Part shown: one piece after another, positions 25,526-34,919 of the stretch
Numbering within the stretch: position 1 is the first letter of the stretch
How the letters are laid out: every line of letters begins with the position of its first letter
DNA from: Lachnospiraceae bacterium
GTDB lineage: Bacteria > Bacillota > Clostridia > Lachnospirales > Lachnospiraceae
NCBI GenBank assembly: GCA_022791635.1
Contig: JAAVZL010000003.1
Span: 1-64,000, forward strand
Length of the DNA stretch: 64,000 bases
Direction: 5' to 3'
Program-made: the position numbers and the translations under genes
Notes under the pieces: generated by a model
The model's input: the letters and a program-made list of their open reading frames with translations, nothing else
What the model was told of the DNA's origin: nothing
Database searches by the model: none

Positions 25526-25529
25526 TTCT

Positions 25530-25870
25530 CTTCTATAAGTTACGAAGTAATTAAAAAGGCATCTGTCATAAGAACGATGTACAAAGCTTTTGATTCCAAA
25601 AATAGCTGCAGTTTTTTTGGATCAACACTTTGTATCGCTCCGGACAGATGCCAAGGCATCCAAAGCGACTTTCGGTGTGAGTAAGCTGAATGCCGTCACA
25701 GCTTATCAGACCTTTGAGCATTAGATGGTACGGTTCCACATAGAGCATTCCATAATGTTTGCCATGGTCCATGGCCAGCAATAAAAAACGCCTGCTTCCC
25801 TAAGAAACAGACAGATACAAAAGCCTTTGGCATTTTGACAGGAACTGAACTTTCTTCGGAAGTCTCTCCT
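25530..25870 (-). other. Decayed or unrecognised region downstream of the cobalamin riboswitch
   Basis: On the minus strand this 340-base stretch has no open frame longer than 71 codons. The best frame (25566-25781) reads LLAMDHGKHYGMLYVEPY and then HLMLKGLI, loosely recalling the HG-x-x-H-x-AN-x-x-Y motif of CbiK-type cobaltochelatases. Another frame reads AFFIAGHGPW at the same place. This is what a frameshifted remnant of a riboswitch-controlled cobalamin gene would look like, but the match is weak and could be chance. Confidence 0.3.
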
Positions 25871-25875
25871 CAAGC

Positions 25876-26040
25876 ATAAAGCAGGTTTCCTGGCTTGCAG
25901 ATCTGCATATTTTCCTTTCCTTCTCATACAAAACGTTGTACAATGGATTTGTTAGGAAATACTCCCTGCTTACAGTGACCGGATCGCTCAGGACTTGCAC
26001 CTGATTCCCTCTTTCCTGCCAGAAGCCCTTACATTCTGAC
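25876..26040 (-). promoter_or_regulatory. Cobalamin (B12) riboswitch
   Basis: Read on the minus strand, the conserved elements appear in order: GGGAATCAGGTGCAAGTCCT (about 26010-25991), then GATCCGGTCACTGTAAGCAG to GGGAGT, and finally the B12 box GCAAGCCAGGAAACCTGC (25898-25881). These match the core of the adenosylcobalamin-class riboswitch. The 5' part includes a stem from about 26036. It should control a minus-strand transcript, yet no intact gene follows within 540 bases. Confidence 0.85.
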
Positions 26041-26170
26041 AGACACTTCATGCGGATATGGAATTGTACTTTTTTATTATAGCATTGCATTTTCTACACG
26101 TCAAGACTCTGTAGAAAACACAAATAGTTTACGTAATAATATTATGGTAACCACGGAAGGAACGCTACTT

Positions 26171-27268
26171 ATGGAATACAGAAATTATCACGAGCAAAAT
26201 GATATGGAAAATATTCGCAAGCTGCGGGAGGTCCTAAAGACTCTGCCTGGCTTTGCTAAGGATTATTTTCGTGCTGTAGAGCCTACTACCTCCACAAAGA
26301 CCAGAATCTCCTATGCCTATGACATCCGAGTCTTTTTTCGTTTTCTCATTGAAGAAAACCCCTTGTATAAACATTATCAGACAACCGATTTTAAGCTGAG
26401 CGACCTGGATCAGATTGAAGCTGTAGATATTGAGGAATACCAGGAATATTTGAAGCTGTACCAGAAACGGATCTCCGTTTCAGGCGGGGACACAGAGGGA
26501 GAAGCCTTCGACGTGATTGATATTACCAATGGAGAACGTGGACTAAAGCGGAAAATGTCGGCGCTTCGGAGCTTTTATGCCTATTTTTATAAACGGCAGC
26601 TTTTGGAGCACAATCCCACTGTATTCGTGGACATGCCAAAGCTTCACGACAAGGCTATTATCCGCCTGGATGTGGACGAGACAGCGCGTCTGCTTGACTT
26701 TATTGAGCATGGCGGGGACGGCCTTACCGGACAAAAAAAAGTCTATTATGAAAAGACCAAGGAACGGGATCTGGCCATTGTCACTCTCCTTCTTGGAACC
26801 GGAATCCGGGTGTCTGAGTGCGTGGGACTAGATATTACAGATGTGGATTTCCGCAATAATGGAATCAAGGTAACCCGAAAGGGCGGCTCGGAAATGATTG
26901 TTTACTTTGGAGACGAGGTGGAGACAGCTCTTAAGAATTACATCAACGGGAGCCGCAAGCACATTGTGGCTCAAGAAGGACATGAGCAGGCACTCTTCTA
27001 CTCCACCCAGAGACGGCGGATCGGAGTGGGAGCCGTAGAAAATCTAGTAAAAAAGTATGCCAAGGAGGTTACTCCGCTCAAGAAGATTACGCCCCATAAG
27101 CTTCGCAGTACCTACGGGACAACACTTTATCAGGAGACAGGAGATATTTATCTGGTGGCAGATGTGCTGGGACATAAGGATGTGAATACAACCCGCAAGC
27201 ATTATGCGGCTCAGGACGAGAATCGGAGAAGAATGGCAGCTAAAGCAGTAAAGCTAAGAGAGGATTAA
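26171..27268 (+). CDS. Tyrosine recombinase (XerC/XerD-like)
   Basis: The 365-residue protein has an N-terminal SAM-like core-binding domain (residues about 25-165) and a catalytic domain with R213 (GTGIRVSE), H309 and R312 (HKLRSTYG), H335 (LGHKDVNTT) and nucleophile Y345 (KHYAAQDE); a candidate lysine lies in TRKGGSEM. The ATG at 26171 is chosen because a GGAAGGA site lies 9 bases upstream, unlike the ATG at 26144. No phage or transposon genes are adjacent, so a housekeeping role such as chromosome dimer resolution is more likely than integration of a mobile element. Confidence 0.88.
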   Translation: MEYRNYHEQNDMENIRKLREVLKTLPGFAKDYFRAVEPTTSTKTRISYAYDIRVFFRFLIEENPLYKHYQTTDFKLSDLDQIEAVDIEEYQEYLKLYQKRISVSGGDTEGEAFDVIDITNGERGLKRKMSALRSFYAYFYKRQLLEHNPTVFVDMPKLHDKAIIRLDVDETARLLDFIEHGGDGLTGQKKVYYEKTKERDLAIVTLLLGTGIRVSECVGLDITDVDFRNNGIKVTRKGGSEMIVYFGDEVETALKNYINGSRKHIVAQEGHEQALFYSTQRRRIGVGAVENLVKKYAKEVTPLKKITPHKLRSTYGTTLYQETGDIYLVADVLGHKDVNTTRKHYAAQDENRRRMAAKAVKLRED

Positions 27269-27276
27269 AACAACCA

Positions 27277-27490
27277 GAGAAGGGCCTCCGATAAGAGAAC
27301 GCCAGCCTTTTCCAATATCCAGTGTTCGGCTGTTCGCGAACGTTCTGTCTGATATGGACGAACATTGTCAATACATTTTAAGCTTTAAAATATATAAAAC
27401 AATGTACATCCAGAGCAGACAGAGCGTACGTGAACCGTCCGAACAAGGGATATGGAAAAGGCTGGCGTTCTCTTATCGGAGGCCTTTCTC
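27277..27490. repeat. Palindromic element, copy B (between the recombinase and the convergent DUF3048 gene)
   Basis: A 214-base palindrome. Arms at 27277-27320 and 27448-27490 are complementary over about 42 pairs with one mismatch and one extra base. The inner part matches copy A: CCAGAGCAGACAGA, GAACCGTCCGAACA and GTGTTCGGCTGTTCGCG recur. The centre is AT-rich (ACATTTTAAGCTTTAAAAT). It starts 8 bases after the recombinase stop codon and ends 32 bases before the end of the convergent gene. Confidence 0.85.
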
Positions 27491-27522
27491 GTCCCCCTCC
27501 TCAATTAATACATCTCTTCTCC

Positions 27523-28650
27523 TTACTGAACCACCAACTCACTCCAGCGGGTGTCAGCTACAAAGCCAATATAAGTCTTGCCTGTGTTAACCTGAATTTC
27601 ATTTCCTTCCGTATCATAATAGACAGTACGCTCCGTGTCAGAAGTTTTGCTCCAGGTGATGGGAATAGCTTTTCCATTGGTAATGTAGTAGCCTTCCTGT
27701 CCTGCATCCAGGCAATTCCATACCATATAGCCATGGGCATCCAGCTGATTAAAGCCCATTTTTTGAAGGATTACGTTTTTGAATGCAAGCTGCTGATTGC
27801 CGTTGCCCGGATCCCGGTGCTCTCCGCCGTACTCAGAGTAGAGGTAAGTACCGGAGGCCTCGTCGTAATCAAGCTGTGATCCGTTGTGTCCAAAAGGCAG
27901 ATCTACCAAAGTACAGTCAAAGCAACCAGGCTTCTCTTCCATCTTCACAGGCTTTTTCTCGGATACAAAGTTGAAATGCTCTTCCTGAGGCTTGAATTCA
28001 TTGTACTCTCTGGAAACCTTGGAGTTATTGTTGAAATTTTTCTCCATATCGCCGGGCAAAATATACTCCGTGAACTCCCGGGGCTTTCCATTATTTACAC
28101 GGGAAAAGGTTCCACTAAAGTGATCCACGTAGGGATTCTCCAAAAAGCTGTTGATGTAGAAGGGGCCGCCGTCGTGGCAGACGATGGCATTCCACTCCGG
28201 TGCAATCATCAGGTTAGTGGGACGTACGCTTCGCACGCTTCCAATCTGATCAATGCTGTCATAATCCTTGATAAGAACCATGAAACGAGTAATCTGATCG
28301 TTTAAGGTGCTGTTCATCATTTCATAAATAACGTCCGCCTTAGTGAGACCATAATGAGGCAGAGCTGTTTTCTCATTGTCTACCATTACGGCAATGGGAC
28401 GCTGGTTCTGCAGATCCACACTGATCCACTCATGGGTCAGCTCACTGCGGTACATGCCGTCCGGAGCAATCTCCTCTTCCTCTTCTTCCTCCTCTTCTTC
28501 GGGAACTTCCTCCGGCTCCTCTGCCAGAATTTCATCCTCTGTGGAGTTTACTTCTGCCGGAGCAGAGGCCTCCTCCTCCTTTTTTCCACATCCAGTGGCG
28601 CAGATTCCTACGGCCACTGCCAGTAGAATCCACAAGAATCGTTTCCTCAT
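27523..28650 (-). CDS. DUF3048 domain lipoprotein (YerB-like)
   Basis: The 375-residue protein has a signal peptide with a lipobox ending ICATGC at about residue 21, a Glu-rich acidic linker of about 40 residues, and then the two DUF3048 regions (RPIAVMVDNEKTALPHYGL; DYDSIDQIGSVRSVRPTN; and a C-terminal half ending TGKTYIGFVADTRWSELV). The family is exported and membrane-anchored, and its function is not established. It is divergent from lexA. Confidence 0.9.
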   Translation of the reverse strand: MRKRFLWILLAVAVGICATGCGKKEEEASAPAEVNSTEDEILAEEPEEVPEEEEEEEEEEIAPDGMYRSELTHEWISVDLQNQRPIAVMVDNEKTALPHYGLTKADVIYEMMNSTLNDQITRFMVLIKDYDSIDQIGSVRSVRPTNLMIAPEWNAIVCHDGGPFYINSFLENPYVDHFSGTFSRVNNGKPREFTEYILPGDMEKNFNNNSKVSREYNEFKPQEEHFNFVSEKKPVKMEEKPGCFDCTLVDLPFGHNGSQLDYDEASGTYLYSEYGGEHRDPGNGNQQLAFKNVILQKMGFNQLDAHGYMVWNCLDAGQEGYYITNGKAIPITWSKTSDTERTVYYDTEGNEIQVNTGKTYIGFVADTRWSELVVQ

Positions 28651-28769
28651 AAGTAAATTCCTTTCTGTTTTTTTCCTGTTGTGTGATAACTTCTTAAAAT
28701 TCGTAACAATTATATCATATTCTTTTAAAATATACTAGGAAATTTTTATTAATATTTAACTTATTTCCA

Positions 28770-28808
28770 AAACATTTGTTTGCAATTTATTCGAACATAT
28801 GTTACACT
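28770..28808 (+). promoter_or_regulatory. lexA promoter with LexA boxes
   Basis: TTGCAA (28780-28785) and TACACT (28803-28808) are 17 bases apart. A LexA box GAACATATGTTA (28793-28804) fills the spacer and a second, weaker one AAACATTTGTTT (28770-28781) overlaps the -35. Autorepression of lexA is implied. Confidence 0.7.
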
Positions 28809-28860
28809 TAATACAAGAAACGGAATTTAACAGCATGCAACATAAAGGAGGAAGAACCCT

Positions 28861-29478
28861 ATGCCCTATGGCAAAATTTCCAAGAAGCAGACTGAAATTT
28901 TAGAGTACATCAAGTCACAGATTTTAAATAAAGGCTATCCGCCGTCGGTTCGCGATATCTGTGAGGCCGTGGATTTGAAGTCCACCTCCTCGGTACATTC
29001 CCATCTGGAGACTTTGGAGAAGAACGGCTACATCCGCCGGGATCCGACGAAGCCCCGGGCCATTGAGATCATTGATGATAATTTCAATCTCGTGCGGCGG
29101 GAGGTGGTCAATGTTCCCATTGTGGGACGGGTAGCTGCCGGTCAGCCCATTCTCGCTGTGGAGAATGTGGAATCCTACTTCCCCATTCCCATGGAATTTA
29201 TGCCCAATGAGCAGTGCTTTATGCTGAAGGTTCAAGGAGAGTCCATGATCAATGCAGGGATCTTTGACGGTGACACGATTCTGGTGGAACAGTGTCAGAC
29301 AGCCCGCAACGGGGATATGGTCGTGGCTCTGGTGGATGATTCTGCCACGGTGAAGACCTTCTACCAGGAGGCGGATCATATCCGTCTTCAGCCGGAGAAC
29401 GACTCCATGGAGCCCATCATTGTTCCGAGCTGTCAGATTCTTGGCAAGGTGTTTGGAGTGATTCGGTTCTTTCAGTAA
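28861..29478 (+). CDS. lexA: SOS repressor LexA
   Basis: The 205-residue protein has an N-terminal winged helix ([20 protein letters not shown]) and a C-terminal S24 self-cleavage domain with the cleavage site AAGQP, the serine S128 in VQGESM and lysine K165 in TVKTFYQ. RecA-stimulated self-cleavage releases the SOS genes. It is preceded by an AAAGGAGGAAG site. Its own promoter carries LexA boxes, and the LysM gene at 25009 carries more, so at least two SOS genes lie in this window. Confidence 0.97.
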   Translation: MPYGKISKKQTEILEYIKSQILNKGYPPSVRDICEAVDLKSTSSVHSHLETLEKNGYIRRDPTKPRAIEIIDDNFNLVRREVVNVPIVGRVAAGQPILAVENVESYFPIPMEFMPNEQCFMLKVQGESMINAGIFDGDTILVEQCQTARNGDMVVALVDDSATVKTFYQEADHIRLQPENDSMEPIIVPSCQILGKVFGVIRFFQ

Positions 29479-29490
29479 TAGAAAATGATA

Positions 29491-29529
29491 AATGAGCCAA
29501 CAGGATATGGAAAAGCCTGTTGGCTCATT
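29491..29529. terminator. Bidirectional terminator, palindromic element copy C
   Basis: AATGAGCCAACAGG (29491-29504) and its perfect complement (29516-29529) form a 14-bp stem with an 11-base loop ATATGGAAAAG, between lexA and the convergent NUDIX gene. The 20 bases ACAGGATATGGAAAAGCCTG across the loop are identical to part of copy A (minus strand of 23307-23326), so this hairpin is a short member of the same family. Confidence 0.85.
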
Positions 29530-29563
29530 TTGTGACTGCCTATTTTGTTAAGAAAAGTCAGGT

Positions 29564-30178
29564 TTATTCTGATAAAAAAGCAAACGGCTTTTTCGGATCA
29601 TCGTGGAGAAAATGCATCATCATATAACCGCACATCAGGGAGACATGCTCCTCTTTCAGTATCCGTCGAATCTCCTCCCGATCTGCAAGAACCACCTCGA
29701 TTTCCTCTGTATCCTCCTGATCCTTTTTGGAAATCTCCCCCTTAGCCGTACCGTAGACCGTAGAGCAGGCCTCGTCGGTCATTCCGATGGAGGTGAAATA
29801 CGGCTTGGAATACATGGGATCCACGGGGAGAGGCTGAAACTCAAGACCTGTCTCCTCCTTGAGCTCCCGGATTCCGGCCGTCTGAAAGTCTTCGCCCTCA
29901 TCCACCAGTCCTGCGGGCAGCTCATAGATATAGGTCCCGATGCTGTAACGATACTGCCGAATCAGCACCACCCGATCCTGCTGCTCTCCATAGAGGGCAT
30001 ATATGATCACTCCGTCCGGCTTGTTTTTTCCTGTGGCCAGCTTCAGCTCCTCCTTATGGCGGGCTCTGGAGGCTATCTGGTAGGGATGGGGATTGCCGTT
30101 CTTGTCCTCTACCTCCATGTCGTACATATTTAAATAGCGATTATTGGTAACCTGTGTAACCTTAAGAATCTTTCCCAT
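29564..30178 (-). CDS. NUDIX hydrolase, ADP-ribose pyrophosphatase-like
   Basis: The 204-residue protein has a NUDIX box (a GIRELKEETGLEF core, preceded by GLVDEGEDFQTA) at about residues 95-120, and a preceding beta-strand IRQYRYSIGTYIYELPAG typical of ADP-ribose pyrophosphatases (NudF-type). It would split ADP-ribose into AMP and ribose-5-phosphate, though the substrate is inferred from family. It starts 28 bases after the DUF554 gene on the minus strand and is convergent with lexA. Confidence 0.85.
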   Translation of the reverse strand: MGKILKVTQVTNNRYLNMYDMEVEDKNGNPHPYQIASRARHKEELKLATGKNKPDGVIIYALYGEQQDRVVLIRQYRYSIGTYIYELPAGLVDEGEDFQTAGIRELKEETGLEFQPLPVDPMYSKPYFTSIGMTDEACSTVYGTAKGEISKKDQEDTEEIEVVLADREEIRRILKEEHVSLMCGYMMMHFLHDDPKKPFAFLSE

Positions 30179-30206
30179 CTATGGTATCTCCTCTCCTGTT
30201 CTTTCT

Positions 30207-30893
30207 CTACATGAACCTGCACAGCAAAATGGGCAGAAACACGGCCGGTATGGAATTCATGACGCAAATCTTATTTTTAAACAGCATATTGATGGCCACT
30301 CCCATAATGAGCAAGGAACCTACGCAAGTCATCTCGTTGATAACGGAGGTGGTCAAAAAAGGCGCGATAAATTGAGCGCAGACAGCCAGTCCTCCTTCAT
30401 AGACGAGACAAAGCACGCCTGCAAAGAGAACTCCAAATCCCAGACTGGAGGCCAGTACCACAGCCGCTATCCCATCGATAAGAGACTTGGCAAACAGGGT
30501 GCTGTGATCCAGGGATAAGCCGCTCTGGAGGGAACCTACAATGGTCATGGCTCCCGTGCAGAACAACAGGCTGCTTGTGACAAAGCCTTCTGCCACAGAT
30601 ACCTGACTGTCTTTGGACTGAAATCGATTCTGGAGCAGCTGCCCCAGGCCCTCAATCCTGGCATTCAAGTTCAGAAGCTCTCCAATCACTGTTCCGACTG
30701 CCATAGATATAATGGTGATCAAGACATTTTCTCCCTCAAAGGCTCCGCTGATGCCAATGTAAATCACACAGAGAGAAAGAGCCTTCATGACCGAATCCCC
30801 CATACGCTCCGGAAGTCCTTTTTTTAAAAGCAGTCCCACGGCGCTTCCGACAAATACGGCAAGTGCATTTACCACCGCTCCTGTCAATATCAT
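30207..30893 (-). CDS. DUF554 membrane protein
   Basis: The 228-residue protein is an integral membrane protein with about six or seven helices and the Gly/Ala-rich repeats of DUF554 (VVNALAVFVGSAVGLLLKKG, and VGTVIGELLN). The ATG at 30893 is selected for the strong AGGAGGGTTATACAA site; an upstream in-frame ATG at 30962 would add 23 charged residues and no ribosome site. Its role is unknown; it may transport small molecules. It follows rsfS by 78 bases. Confidence 0.88.
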   Translation of the reverse strand: MILTGAVVNALAVFVGSAVGLLLKKGLPERMGDSVMKALSLCVIYIGISGAFEGENVLITIISMAVGTVIGELLNLNARIEGLGQLLQNRFQSKDSQVSVAEGFVTSSLLFCTGAMTIVGSLQSGLSLDHSTLFAKSLIDGIAAVVLASSLGFGVLFAGVLCLVYEGGLAVCAQFIAPFLTTSVINEMTCVGSLLIMGVAINMLFKNKICVMNSIPAVFLPILLCRFM

Positions 30894-30971
30894 TTGTATA
30901 ACCCTCCTGTCTGTTCCAAATGCTGTCTTTTTAAACCAAATGGCTGCTGTCCTATTTTGCAACAGCCCTCA

Positions 30972-31331
30972 CTATTCCAAATCCTCTGCCTGAATCAGGG
31001 CTCCGTCCCGCCAAATTCGCTCCAAATCGTAAAATAGCCGGTTTTCCTCATCAAAAACATGAATGATGATATCTCCGTAATCCAGAAGAATCCAATTGGC
31101 CGTCTGATAGCCCTCTACCTGTTTGGGCGTAAAGCCTGCTTTGTGAAGCTCCTCCTCCACATGATCCACCATAGCCTGCACCTGATTGCGGTTTGATCCG
31201 CTGGCGATCAGAAAATAGTCAGCCAGCACGCTGACCGATGAAATATCCAGGATGCGCACATCCCTTGCCTTCTTATCCTCCAGGGCCTTGCAGGCCTTTT
31301 TTGCCATCTCCTTTGACTGCTTGAGCGTCAT
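30972..31331 (-). CDS. rsfS: Ribosome silencing factor RsfS
   Basis: The 119-residue protein has the RsfS/Iojap fold: an N-terminal helix with KKACKALEDKKA, a beta-strand ADYFLIASG, then VDHVEEELHKAG and DYGDIIIHVFDEENRLFYDLERIW. It binds ribosomal protein L14 and blocks subunit joining in starved cells, as known for the family. The 5' end overlaps yqeK by 4 bases, as in most Firmicutes. Confidence 0.96.
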   Translation of the reverse strand: MTLKQSKEMAKKACKALEDKKARDVRILDISSVSVLADYFLIASGSNRNQVQAMVDHVEEELHKAGFTPKQVEGYQTANWILLDYGDIIIHVFDEENRLFYDLERIWRDGALIQAEDLE

Positions 31332-31939
31332 ATACTGCCTCCTTTTCCGTTGTCAGGCGCGCTTTCCTGCTTTGCCTTATAGTATTCATATGCTTTCACG
31401 GTCATCTCATCAATTTCACCGGCGCCCTTGTCCAGATATTGTAAGGTATCCGAGAGAATCCGATACAGAGCCTGATTGAGATCCAGAAAGGCAAGCTTTC
31501 GAACCTCCGGCAGATTCTCCGCCTTATTGCGCTTAGGTTCAATGTAGTCTGCCACGTAGACGATTTTATCCAGCAAAGACATGTTGGGCTTGCCGGTGGT
31601 ATGATTGAGAATGGCGCTTACAATCTCCTTGTCTGTAACGCCATACTGATCCATAGCTAAGAAGGCTCCCAGCTTCGCATGGAGCAAAAAGGGATTCCTC
31701 CGCTCTGTCTCCGTAATCTGAATGTTATGCTTTTCACAGAGCTTCAGCTTCTTCCCGTTGGGGATGCATTTGGCGCAGTCATGAAGCAGGCCTGCAAGCT
31801 GTGCCTTCTGAATGTCGTATTCATAGCGCATGGCCAGGGCCGCGCAGGTATACATAACACCCATGGTGTGTTGATAGCGCCCCTCATCCATCTCATGCTT
31901 TAATTTCTTCTGATAAGCTTTCATATCGTAGTTTTTCAT
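31328..31939 (-). CDS. yqeK: HD-domain Ap4A hydrolase YqeK
   Basis: The 203-residue HD-superfamily protein has the YQHTMGVMYTC and LLHDCAKCIPNGK motifs, then HAKLGAFLA and LNHTTGKPNMSLLDKIVYVADYIEP, which define YqeK, a symmetrical diadenosine tetraphosphatase. Its position between nadD and rsfS is the normal conserved order. It starts 17 bases after the nadD stop codon. Confidence 0.95.
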   Translation of the reverse strand: MKNYDMKAYQKKLKHEMDEGRYQHTMGVMYTCAALAMRYEYDIQKAQLAGLLHDCAKCIPNGKKLKLCEKHNIQITETERRNPFLLHAKLGAFLAMDQYGVTDKEIVSAILNHTTGKPNMSLLDKIVYVADYIEPKRNKAENLPEVRKLAFLDLNQALYRILSDTLQYLDKGAGEIDEMTVKAYEYYKAKQESAPDNGKGGSI

Positions 31940-31955
31940 ACCAAATCCTCATTCC

Positions 31956-32603
31956 TTATGGTTTTTCACGATATAAATGTTGTTCATGGATATAGGCCTC
32001 CACAGCCTCCGGAACATAGTAACGGATGCTCTTTCCCTTTTGTACCCGATCCCGAAGCATGTTGGAGGAAATGTCAATGTTGGGCGTCTCCAAGGGCTCA
32101 ATGCGGGCCCCGTACTCCCGCTCTAAGCGCTCCATATGCCCCTTAAGCTCTTCGGTCTCCATCCGGTCCCTTGTGGCGGCCAGAATGTGACAGCATCTGC
32201 AGATGCGTTCCGGTTCCATCCAAGTATGGAAGTGAACCAGGGAATCGGCGCCCAGTATAAAATAGTAATCGGTATCCGGATGCTTTGCAGATAAAAACTC
32301 CAGGGTCTCATAGGTGTAGTGATAGTCCTGGGGTGTTTTTTCAAAGTCCGATACCCGAAAATGTGCATTGCCGCGAACTGCAAGCTCCGCCATATGGGTG
32401 CGCTGCTCCATGGTCGCTTCCACCTGTCCTGGCTTGTGGGGCGGGTTGCCATTGGGCATAATCAGCACAAAGTCAAGCTCAAAGGCCTCATAGGCTGCCT
32501 CTGCCAAAATGAGGTGGCCGGTATGGATGGGGTCGAAGGTTCCGCCCAGAATGCCTACTCGTTTTTTCCCCTCAGTGGGGAAGTTCAATCCGCTTTTTCT
32601 CAT
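31956..32603 (-). CDS. nadD: Nicotinate-nucleotide adenylyltransferase
   Basis: The 215-residue nucleotidyltransferase has GILGGTFDPIHTGHLILAEA at the N-terminus and the C-terminal SSNMLRDRVQKGKSIRYYVP, the ISSTxIR-like motif of NadD. It adenylates nicotinate mononucleotide in NAD synthesis. It overlaps yhbY by 32 bases; a shorter product from a later TTG codon is possible but less likely. The N-terminal extension before RVGILGG is 15 residues. Confidence 0.95.
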   Translation of the reverse strand: MRKSGLNFPTEGKKRVGILGGTFDPIHTGHLILAEAAYEAFELDFVLIMPNGNPPHKPGQVEATMEQRTHMAELAVRGNAHFRVSDFEKTPQDYHYTYETLEFLSAKHPDTDYYFILGADSLVHFHTWMEPERICRCCHILAATRDRMETEELKGHMERLEREYGARIEPLETPNIDISSNMLRDRVQKGKSIRYYVPEAVEAYIHEQHLYREKP

Positions 32604-32865
32604 CCTTGCCCTCTTTGTAGAGTACGATTTTTTTTCCGATTACCTGGACCACCGAGGAACGGGTCCGCTCTGCCAGCATTTCGGCAATGACCTTGGGATC
32701 GTCCGCGCAGTTTTGCAGGACGCTTATTTTTATGAGCTCTCTTGCGGCCAGGGCCTCACCGATGGCGATGATAAGCTCCGGTGTTACGGAGGCCTTGCCT
32801 ACCTGGAAGATGGGATCCATGGTCATGGCCAGGCTCTTTAAATAGGCTCTTTGTTTGCTTGTCAT
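32572..32865 (-). CDS. yhbY: RNA-binding protein YhbY (CRM domain)
   Basis: The 97-residue protein begins MTSKQRAYLKSLA and has a GKASVTPELI motif and an ALAARELIKISV segment, the CRM/YhbY fold that binds pre-50S particles. The ATG at 32865 is selected because AAAGGAG lies 12 bases upstream; a start at 32925 would add 20 unconserved residues. It is the first gene of the yhbY-nadD-yqeK-rsfS set. Confidence 0.92.
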   Translation of the reverse strand: MTSKQRAYLKSLAMTMDPIFQVGKASVTPELIIAIGEALAARELIKISVLQNCADDPKVIAEMLAERTRSSVVQVIGKKIVLYKEGKDEKKRIELPH

Positions 32866-32926
32866 GGGGTTTATAATCTCCTTTATTTGGTGACGATTTA
32901 CTTCGCTGTGTAGCAGCAATGTCATG

Positions 32927-33228
32927 AAGTTAAGCCTGCAAAGACTGCCGGCGGAGGGGAGGAGGGCCGCCCCGCTAAGGGGTGGCGGTTCTTGCCCGAA
33001 GCCTTTATTAACTTTTCAGGGCTTAACTTTATGGCATTGTGTACGGCAGAACTGTTTATCATTTAGTCCGCCGTGTAGCTGTGGGGAAATAAGCCGTTGG
33101 TATTTGCTTTTCACGGATGAGTCTGTGGGCTTATTTCCCCACAGCTTGCGGGCTTCGCCCTATGGAAAAAGTCAAATGCGAATCTGCTTATGTGCGAGCT
33201 CAACGCAGCTTCGCATTTGACTTTTTCC
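32927..33228. repeat. Structured non-coding region with three nested or tandem hairpins
   Basis: The 377-base gap between yhbY and obgE contains: arms AAGTTAAGCC (32927-32936) and complement (33020-33029) enclosing a GC-rich hairpin around 32966-32988; a perfect 19-bp hairpin with arms 33077-33095 and 33128-33146 (AGCTGTGGGGAAATAAGCC); and another perfect 19-bp hairpin with arms 33164-33182 and 33210-33228 (GGAAAAAGTCAAATGCGAA). I see no convincing gene here. It could be a transcript end, a processed RNA or old repeat insertions. Confidence 0.7.
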
Positions 33229-33242
33229 GCACGGCTCATTGC

Positions 33243-34583
<1,341 letters not shown>

Positions 34584-34627
34584 TTAAAAGAGGCTTCAAA
34601 TCCTATCGACTTGAAGCCTCAACCAAA

Positions 34628-34915
34628 CTATTCTGCTGCTACCGGAACGATAGAAACCTGTTTCTTATCTCTTCCTTTTCTCTCAAACCGGACAATCCCG
34701 TCTGTCAAAGCAAACAGGGTATCGTCTCCTCCGCGGCCTACATTCACGCCCGGATGAATCTTGGTTCCCCGCTGACGGTAAAGAATATTACCGGCCTTTA
34801 CAAACTGTCCGTCCGCTCTCTTTGCGCCCAGACGCTTTGCCTCGGAATCTCTGCCATTCTTGGTAGAACCCACACCTTTCTTATGTGCGAACAACTGAAG
34901 GTTCATCTGCAACAT
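34628..34915 (-). CDS. rpmA: Ribosomal protein L27 with cleavable N-terminus
   Basis: The 95-residue protein has the L27 core ([21 protein letters not shown]). Ahead of it is the extension MLQMNLQLF, with the Prp-type cleavage site after LQLF. In Firmicutes this leader must be removed for L27 to function. The first ATG follows a strong AAGGAGG site. It sits 4 bases after prp on the minus strand. Confidence 0.97.
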   Translation of the reverse strand: MLQMNLQLFAHKKGVGSTKNGRDSEAKRLGAKRADGQFVKAGNILYRQRGTKIHPGVNVGRGGDDTLFALTDGIVRFERKGRDKKQVSIVPVAAE

Positions 34916-34919
34916 GGTC

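Noticed and set aside
25566..25781. 71-codon minus-strand frame after the riboswitch taken as a gene
   Set aside because: No ribosome site, mixed frames with similar traces, and lack of clear family; listed only as a decayed region.
26171..27268. Tyrosine recombinase as an integrase of a mobile island
   Set aside because: No phage, conjugation or attachment-site sequences are adjacent, and flanking genes are chromosomal; a Xer-type role is more likely.
32924..33220. 98-codon plus-strand frame between yhbY and obgE
   Set aside because: It crosses the hairpin arms, so its residues follow from the palindromes; no ribosome site is present.
32866..33242. RNase P RNA, tmRNA or SRP RNA in the yhbY-obgE gap
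   Set aside because: None of the conserved cores of these RNAs can be seen; only simple hairpins are present.
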